From positions 62,001 through 126,000 of the forward strand of contig NZ_SRKZ01000009.1 of assembly GCF_004745865.1 (NCBI RefSeq): a stretch of DNA of 64,000 nt. Direction: 5' to 3'. The first letter of the stretch is position 1. Every line of letters begins with the position of its first letter. Made by a program: the position numbers and the translations under genes. The notes under the pieces are model-generated. The model was not told the origin of the DNA. It worked only from the letters and a program-made list of their open reading frames with translations, and made no database searches. The stretch is from Hymenobacter wooponensis. GTDB taxonomy: Bacteria > Bacteroidota > Bacteroidia > Cytophagales > Hymenobacteraceae. Positions 61,601 through 64,000 of the stretch are shown in pieces.

Positions 61601-61841
61601 CCGACACGCCGGTGGCTCCGTTCAGGGCCGTTTCCACCGGCAGTGTCACCAGGGCCTCCACTTCCTCGGGCGCCATGCCCGGGGCTTCTAAGAATACCGT
61701 CACGCGAGGACGGTCCAGGTCGGGCAGCACGTCCACGGGCAGCTGGCCCGCGGTGTAGGTGCCGGCAATGAGCAGGCCCAGGGCGAAGGCCAGCATCAGC
61801 AGGCGGTTCTGCAGGGCAAAGCGAATTATCTGATCGAGCAT
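58620..61841 (-). CDS. CusA/CzcA-family RND efflux pump (third copy)
   Basis: A 1073-residue RND pump with the full twelve-helix plan. It starts MLDQIIRFALQNRLLMLAFA and the TM4 motif is GELVDDAIVDVENVYRRL, the same class as the pump at 3152 and unlike the DFGxxxDGA pump at 15382. The C-terminal cytosolic tail is short (SPAL end). The adaptor gene is two genes upstream (62495) and the AraC gene directly downstream. No TolC gene is visible on this side, so it may lie beyond the window or be shared. Confidence 0.93.
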   Translation of the reverse strand: MLDQIIRFALQNRLLMLAFALGLLIAGTYTAGQLPVDVLPDLDRPRVTVFLEAPGMAPEEVEALVTLPVETALNGATGVSAVRSNSAIGLGMVFVEFDYGTDIFTARQIVSEKLQTTGEQLPQGVTPVLGPISSVMGQIMLVGLSGGKETNAADLRTLANYTVRQRLLSIPGVAQVIPIGGDNLQYQVLLDMPRLNATGLTVNQVEEALRQSNLNTTGNFFDRNGSEVLIRNLGRLRSVKDIENIIVGYRDQSPVRVADVANVEFGARFKRGDGSVNGKPAVILSIEKQPGAATVGLTQAVEKALVELKPSLPKDVQVNTRLFKQSEFIDSSITNVEEALRDGAILVVIVLFAFLLNVRTTFISLVAIPLSLLVTALVFRLAGISINTMTLGGLAIAIGELVDDAIVDVENVYRRLRENKQRPDPQPVLKVIYAASSEVRNSIVYATIIVVLVFLPLFALEGMEGRIFAPLGIAYITSIVASLFVSLTVTPVLCYYLLPKMKQMDHAETDGPLVRWLKKKDTRLLTWGLTHPKLILTSTALLFVMAAAMVPFFGTEFLPPFNEGSLTVNFSAPAGTSLTESNRLGTLGEEQMLKIPEVAYTARRTGRAELDEHAESVNNSEIEVAFKTEEELEKEGKTMRSRDEILADMRQKLSLITGVNVNIGQPISHRLDHLLSGVRAQVAIKVFGNDLLELRRYANEIRTAAGTVPGVVDLQVEKQVQIPQLLIRPKDDALRAYGMARGEVVRDLETLFQGAVVSQMLDGQKRFDLVVKLPEAQRNDIAAIGQTRIETPTGAMIPVSQVADVIYEPGPNTVNHENTQRRITISLNVAERDLGSTVKEIQAKVSQQVKLPAGYYLTYGGQFESQQSASQKILWLSLFSLAGIFLVLYSHFKSTYMVGQIMLNIPLALIGSVVAVLLTGSTFSIASLVGFITLTGIASRNGIMMISHYIHLVEHEGETFGKKMIVRGSLERLVPVLMTALVAALALVPLTLAKDAPGKEILYPVATVILGGLLSSTFLDIIVTPVVFWLVGEKALTQYFAAHREVGLDEHPQELDAQPLTPPGDQTDLSPAL

Positions 61842-61943
61842 CGGTTGTTAGCGCAAAAAAGGAAGAAGCGAGGGGGCCGGAAGGCCCCTCCCCTCCCGGA
61901 ATCGGCAGCGTCCCGGACAAGTAGCCCAGGCCCACCGGACTGC

Positions 61944-62456
61944 TTATTTTTTAGGACGGGGGGTGCGAGCCGAGGAGTGGGTGCTCATAATCTGCCACTG
62001 GCCGGCGGCGTTTTTGCGCAGCACCGACGTGGCCACCCCGCGGCGGACAACAGGCGCCTTGGCCTGCTTATCCTGGGGGCCGTTCTTGAGACTGATCGTG
62101 TAGGTGTAAGTCTCCGTCGCGAAGGCGTAGGGACCGTCGACCTGCACGGCGGCCTTGTAGTCGCTAAAGGTGAAGGCGCTGAACTCTTTCAACTCCGGCC
62201 CCAGATGGTGCTCGGCATAGTGGCGGTAAGTGCCTTCCACCCCGCCCGACTCAAACACCTGGGAGTTAGGTGCGAACAGGCGGTGGGTGCCCGTCGTATC
62301 GAGTTTTTGCACGGCCTGCTGGTACTTGGTCAGCACCATTTTCACGGCGGCCTCATCGGCAGCGGAGCCGGCGGCGGGGGCCGTCTGGGCCTGTGCCGTG
62401 GCGGCGGTAAGGATCAGCAGGGCAAGCAAAGCGGCAAAGGCAAAGCGATTTTTCAT
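61944..62456 (-). CDS. NTF2-like/DUF4440 exported protein
   Basis: A 170-residue secreted protein with signal AFAALLALLILTAATAQA. The mature part begins DEAAVKMVLTKYQQAVQKLD, then TGTHRLFAPNSQVFESG, and ends with QWQIMSTHSSAR, the pattern of SnoaL/DUF4440 NTF2-like folds. It lies between adaptor and pump genes, which is unusual. Binding partner unknown. The start at 62456 puts the signal at the N-terminus. Confidence 0.8.
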   Translation of the reverse strand: MKNRFAFAALLALLILTAATAQAQTAPAAGSAADEAAVKMVLTKYQQAVQKLDTTGTHRLFAPNSQVFESGGVEGTYRHYAEHHLGPELKEFSAFTFSDYKAAVQVDGPYAFATETYTYTISLKNGPQDKQAKAPVVRRGVATSVLRKNAAGQWQIMSTHSSARTPRPKK

Positions 62457-62494
62457 GGCAAGCGGACGGAGCGTGAGGCCACCGGGTAGGGGCA

Positions 62495-63640
62495 CTATTG
62501 GTTGAGGTAAATGGACTTGAGCTGGTAAGTGCCGGCGGTCACTACCCGGTCATTTTCGTTGACCTGGCCTTGCAGCAGTACCGTTTGCCGCCCGTTGACC
62601 GCTCCCGGCTGCACAAAGCGAATCTTAAAGTGCTCGGGCTCCGTGTGCACGAACACGACGGGTTTGCCATTGAGGTCGGTGATAGCAGAAGTGGGTACTA
62701 CCAGCTGGGACCGGCCCCCACCCGTCTGACCTACGACCTGCACGTTCACCGCTTGGCCCGCGCGGTAGGCACTACTCTCGGTAGCGTCCAGCTCCAGCAC
62801 CAATTGGCGGGCCTGGTTCACGGGGTTCACCACGTTGGAGAACACCACGAGCCGGGCCGGTACACCGGCCTGCCCCTGCAGGCCTTCCACGCGGAACTGC
62901 GCGCCGGGCGTGATCTTAGCCAGGTCCTGGGCAAACACCTGCGCTTCCACCCGCAGCTTACCCGGGTTCAACACCCGGAATAGCTCGTCGCCCTGGTTTA
63001 CCTGCTGGCCCACGGCCAGGTTGAATACGTCCACCGTGCCGCTCACCGGCGAGGTAATGGATATTCGGCGCTGCTGCCCCTGCCCGTTGTAAATGCTGGC
63101 GTTCTGCCGGGCCTGGCGCAGGCGAAGCTCGGCCGCCACCACGTCCTTGCGGGCCGCGATGTCGGCGATGCTCTGCAGCCGGACATAGTCTTGTTGGGCG
63201 GCGCGCAATTCGGCCTGGGCATTAGCCCGCTCGGTGCTGAGTCCAATCTGCTGGGTAGCATCCAGGGTTTGCTCGATAACGGCCAGCGTCTGCCCGGCCC
63301 GCACGGATTGGCCCACTTGCGCCGAGAGGCTCACGATGCGCCCCCCCTGGGGCACGACGACTCGCCCTTCGCCCCCGGCTGCCGCCGATACCGTGCCGTA
63401 GAGCGTGGCCCGGCTATAGGTGGTGGAGTACTCGGCCAGGTTGGTCCGTACCTGAAACAGAAACTGACTTTCTTTGGGCAGCAATACCTCATCGGTCAAG
63501 GCCACGCCGGTGCTGGCTTTGGCTTCGCCACCGTGGTCTTCACCCCCGTGGGCCTGTACCGTACCCGGCGGAGGCAACAGCACGGTCAATCCGAAGCCAG
63601 CTGCGGCTGTGGCCGCCAGGAATTTATAGTGGGTCTTCAT
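62495..63640 (-). CDS. RND efflux adaptor (CusB type)
   Basis: A 381-residue adaptor with signal FLAATAAAGFGLTVL and a short His-rich patch after it (AHGGEDHGGEAKA) that may bind copper. Barrel-sandwich halves are VVVPQGGRIVSLSAQVGQSV and ITSPVSGTVDVFNLAVGQQV, with a helical hairpin between. ATG 63640 gives MKTHYKF; the longer frame is a read-through of the gene at 63652. It is followed by the NTF2-like gene and the pump. Confidence 0.88.
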   Translation of the reverse strand: MKTHYKFLAATAAAGFGLTVLLPPPGTVQAHGGEDHGGEAKASTGVALTDEVLLPKESQFLFQVRTNLAEYSTTYSRATLYGTVSAAAGGEGRVVVPQGGRIVSLSAQVGQSVRAGQTLAVIEQTLDATQQIGLSTERANAQAELRAAQQDYVRLQSIADIAARKDVVAAELRLRQARQNASIYNGQGQQRRISITSPVSGTVDVFNLAVGQQVNQGDELFRVLNPGKLRVEAQVFAQDLAKITPGAQFRVEGLQGQAGVPARLVVFSNVVNPVNQARQLVLELDATESSAYRAGQAVNVQVVGQTGGGRSQLVVPTSAITDLNGKPVVFVHTEPEHFKIRFVQPGAVNGRQTVLLQGQVNENDRVVTAGTYQLKSIYLNQ

Positions 63641-63651
63641 ATCCTGAATGA

Positions 63652-64000
63652 TTAAGAAATGGGCGTGCGGTGGCGGGCAGTCAAAGCCGGCTCCGAAGTG
63701 TGCAGCACTGAATCCGGGGATTGGCGCCGGCGGCGCAGCAGCAACGCTGTTAGGGCGATGCCGAGCACGAAGGCGCCCACCACGGCCAGGATGGTTTTCC
63801 AGGAGGAAAAAAGCGATGGGGTCGCAGTGGGAGTGGCAGCCGCCACCGGGAGCTTCTCCCCTACCTTGATACCTTCCAGCAGCAGCAAGTCCGCTTTGTC
63901 GCCAACCACAATGTTGGCCGCAAAGCTGTAGGTCTTGTTGGCGGGGAACTGGCCTTCCACCAGGTACACCCCCGGCTCCTGTTCGGTCACCGCCCACTTC
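63652..64000 (-). CDS. C-terminal part of an exported or membrane protein, cut by window edge
   Basis: The minus-strand frame is open to the last base, so the gene starts outside the window. The visible 115 residues have a soluble part (GVYLVEGQFPANKTYSFAAN), a Thr/Pro linker, a single TM helix (ILAVVGAFVLGIALTALLL) and an RRRR stop-transfer tail. This resembles the end of a periplasmic domain anchored at the C-terminus. Family not recognised. It ends 12 bases before the adaptor gene and is probably in the same operon. Confidence 0.65.
   Translation of the reverse strand, partial: KWAVTEQEPGVYLVEGQFPANKTYSFAANIVVGDKADLLLLEGIKVGEKLPVAAATPTATPSLFSSWKTILAVVGAFVLGIALTALLLRRRRQSPDSVLHTSEPALTARHRTPIS

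Overview
The window looks like chromosome or large-plasmid DNA of a GC-rich Bacteroidota, most probably a Hymenobacter-like member of the Cytophagales. This is inferred from promoter boxes of the TAnnTTTG type, a type IX secretion sorting tail on a secreted amylase, Bacteroidota-typical families (DUF6660, DUF6122, PepSY-like, CusA fused to TolC) and the near absence of Shine-Dalgarno sites. It is an accessory region made of metal-resistance modules surrounding a compact anti-phage island.

Layout. 1-162: tail of a PAP2 phosphatase. 0.5-6.3 kb: complete tripartite metal efflux system (TolC lipoprotein, adaptor, RND pump). 6.3-12.1 kb: small lipoproteins, a VIT1/CCC1 carrier, an OmpR-type two-component system, a PAP2 enzyme and a PepSY-like protein. 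A repeated half-site pair (NTTCAG or similar, 11-bp step) lies before the efflux operon, before the response regulator and before the downstream lipoprotein, suggesting one regulon. 12.3-13.5 kb: remnant of a Tn3-family transposase. 13.7-33.4 kb: long plus-strand metal island with an outer-membrane protein behind a DtxR-like operator, a cysteine-rich DUF6660 protein, a CzcA-TolC fusion, its adaptor, a NicO-like membrane protein, a P1B-2 (Zn/Cd) ATPase, a CDF exporter, a lipoamide-dehydrogenase-like enzyme, a ZIP-like protein, an SDR, a GH1 enzyme, a DUF305-like lipoprotein, DUF1345, bestrophin and DUF2279 proteins. 33.9-34.6 kb: another PAP2 enzyme.

34.7-42.7 kb, all on the minus strand, is the most interesting part: eight genes with tiny gaps forming three known anti-phage modules in series. 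In transcription order they are ietA (AAA+ ATPase) and ietS (subtilase, frameshifted in a G7 tract), a type III CBASS (CD-NTase, HORMA, TRIP13-like ATPase, and a SMODS-associated NUDIX protein as candidate effector), and a Pycsar pair (class III nucleotide cyclase and PycTM-like membrane effector). A promoter with three 20-21 bp-spaced repeats lies before ietA.

43-48 kb: a DUF6122 membrane protein, a TonB-dependent receptor and a MORN-repeat protein. 48.6-53.8 kb (minus): copper module with a bestrophin paralogue, a multicopper oxidase fused to a CopB-like barrel, a methionine-rich DUF2231 membrane protein and an HMA metallochaperone. 54-56.9 kb: secreted GH13 amylase. 57.5-64 kb (minus): Csp-type copper storage protein, AraC regulator with an N-terminal CxxC, a third RND pump, an NTF2-like protein, its adaptor and a gene that runs off the window.
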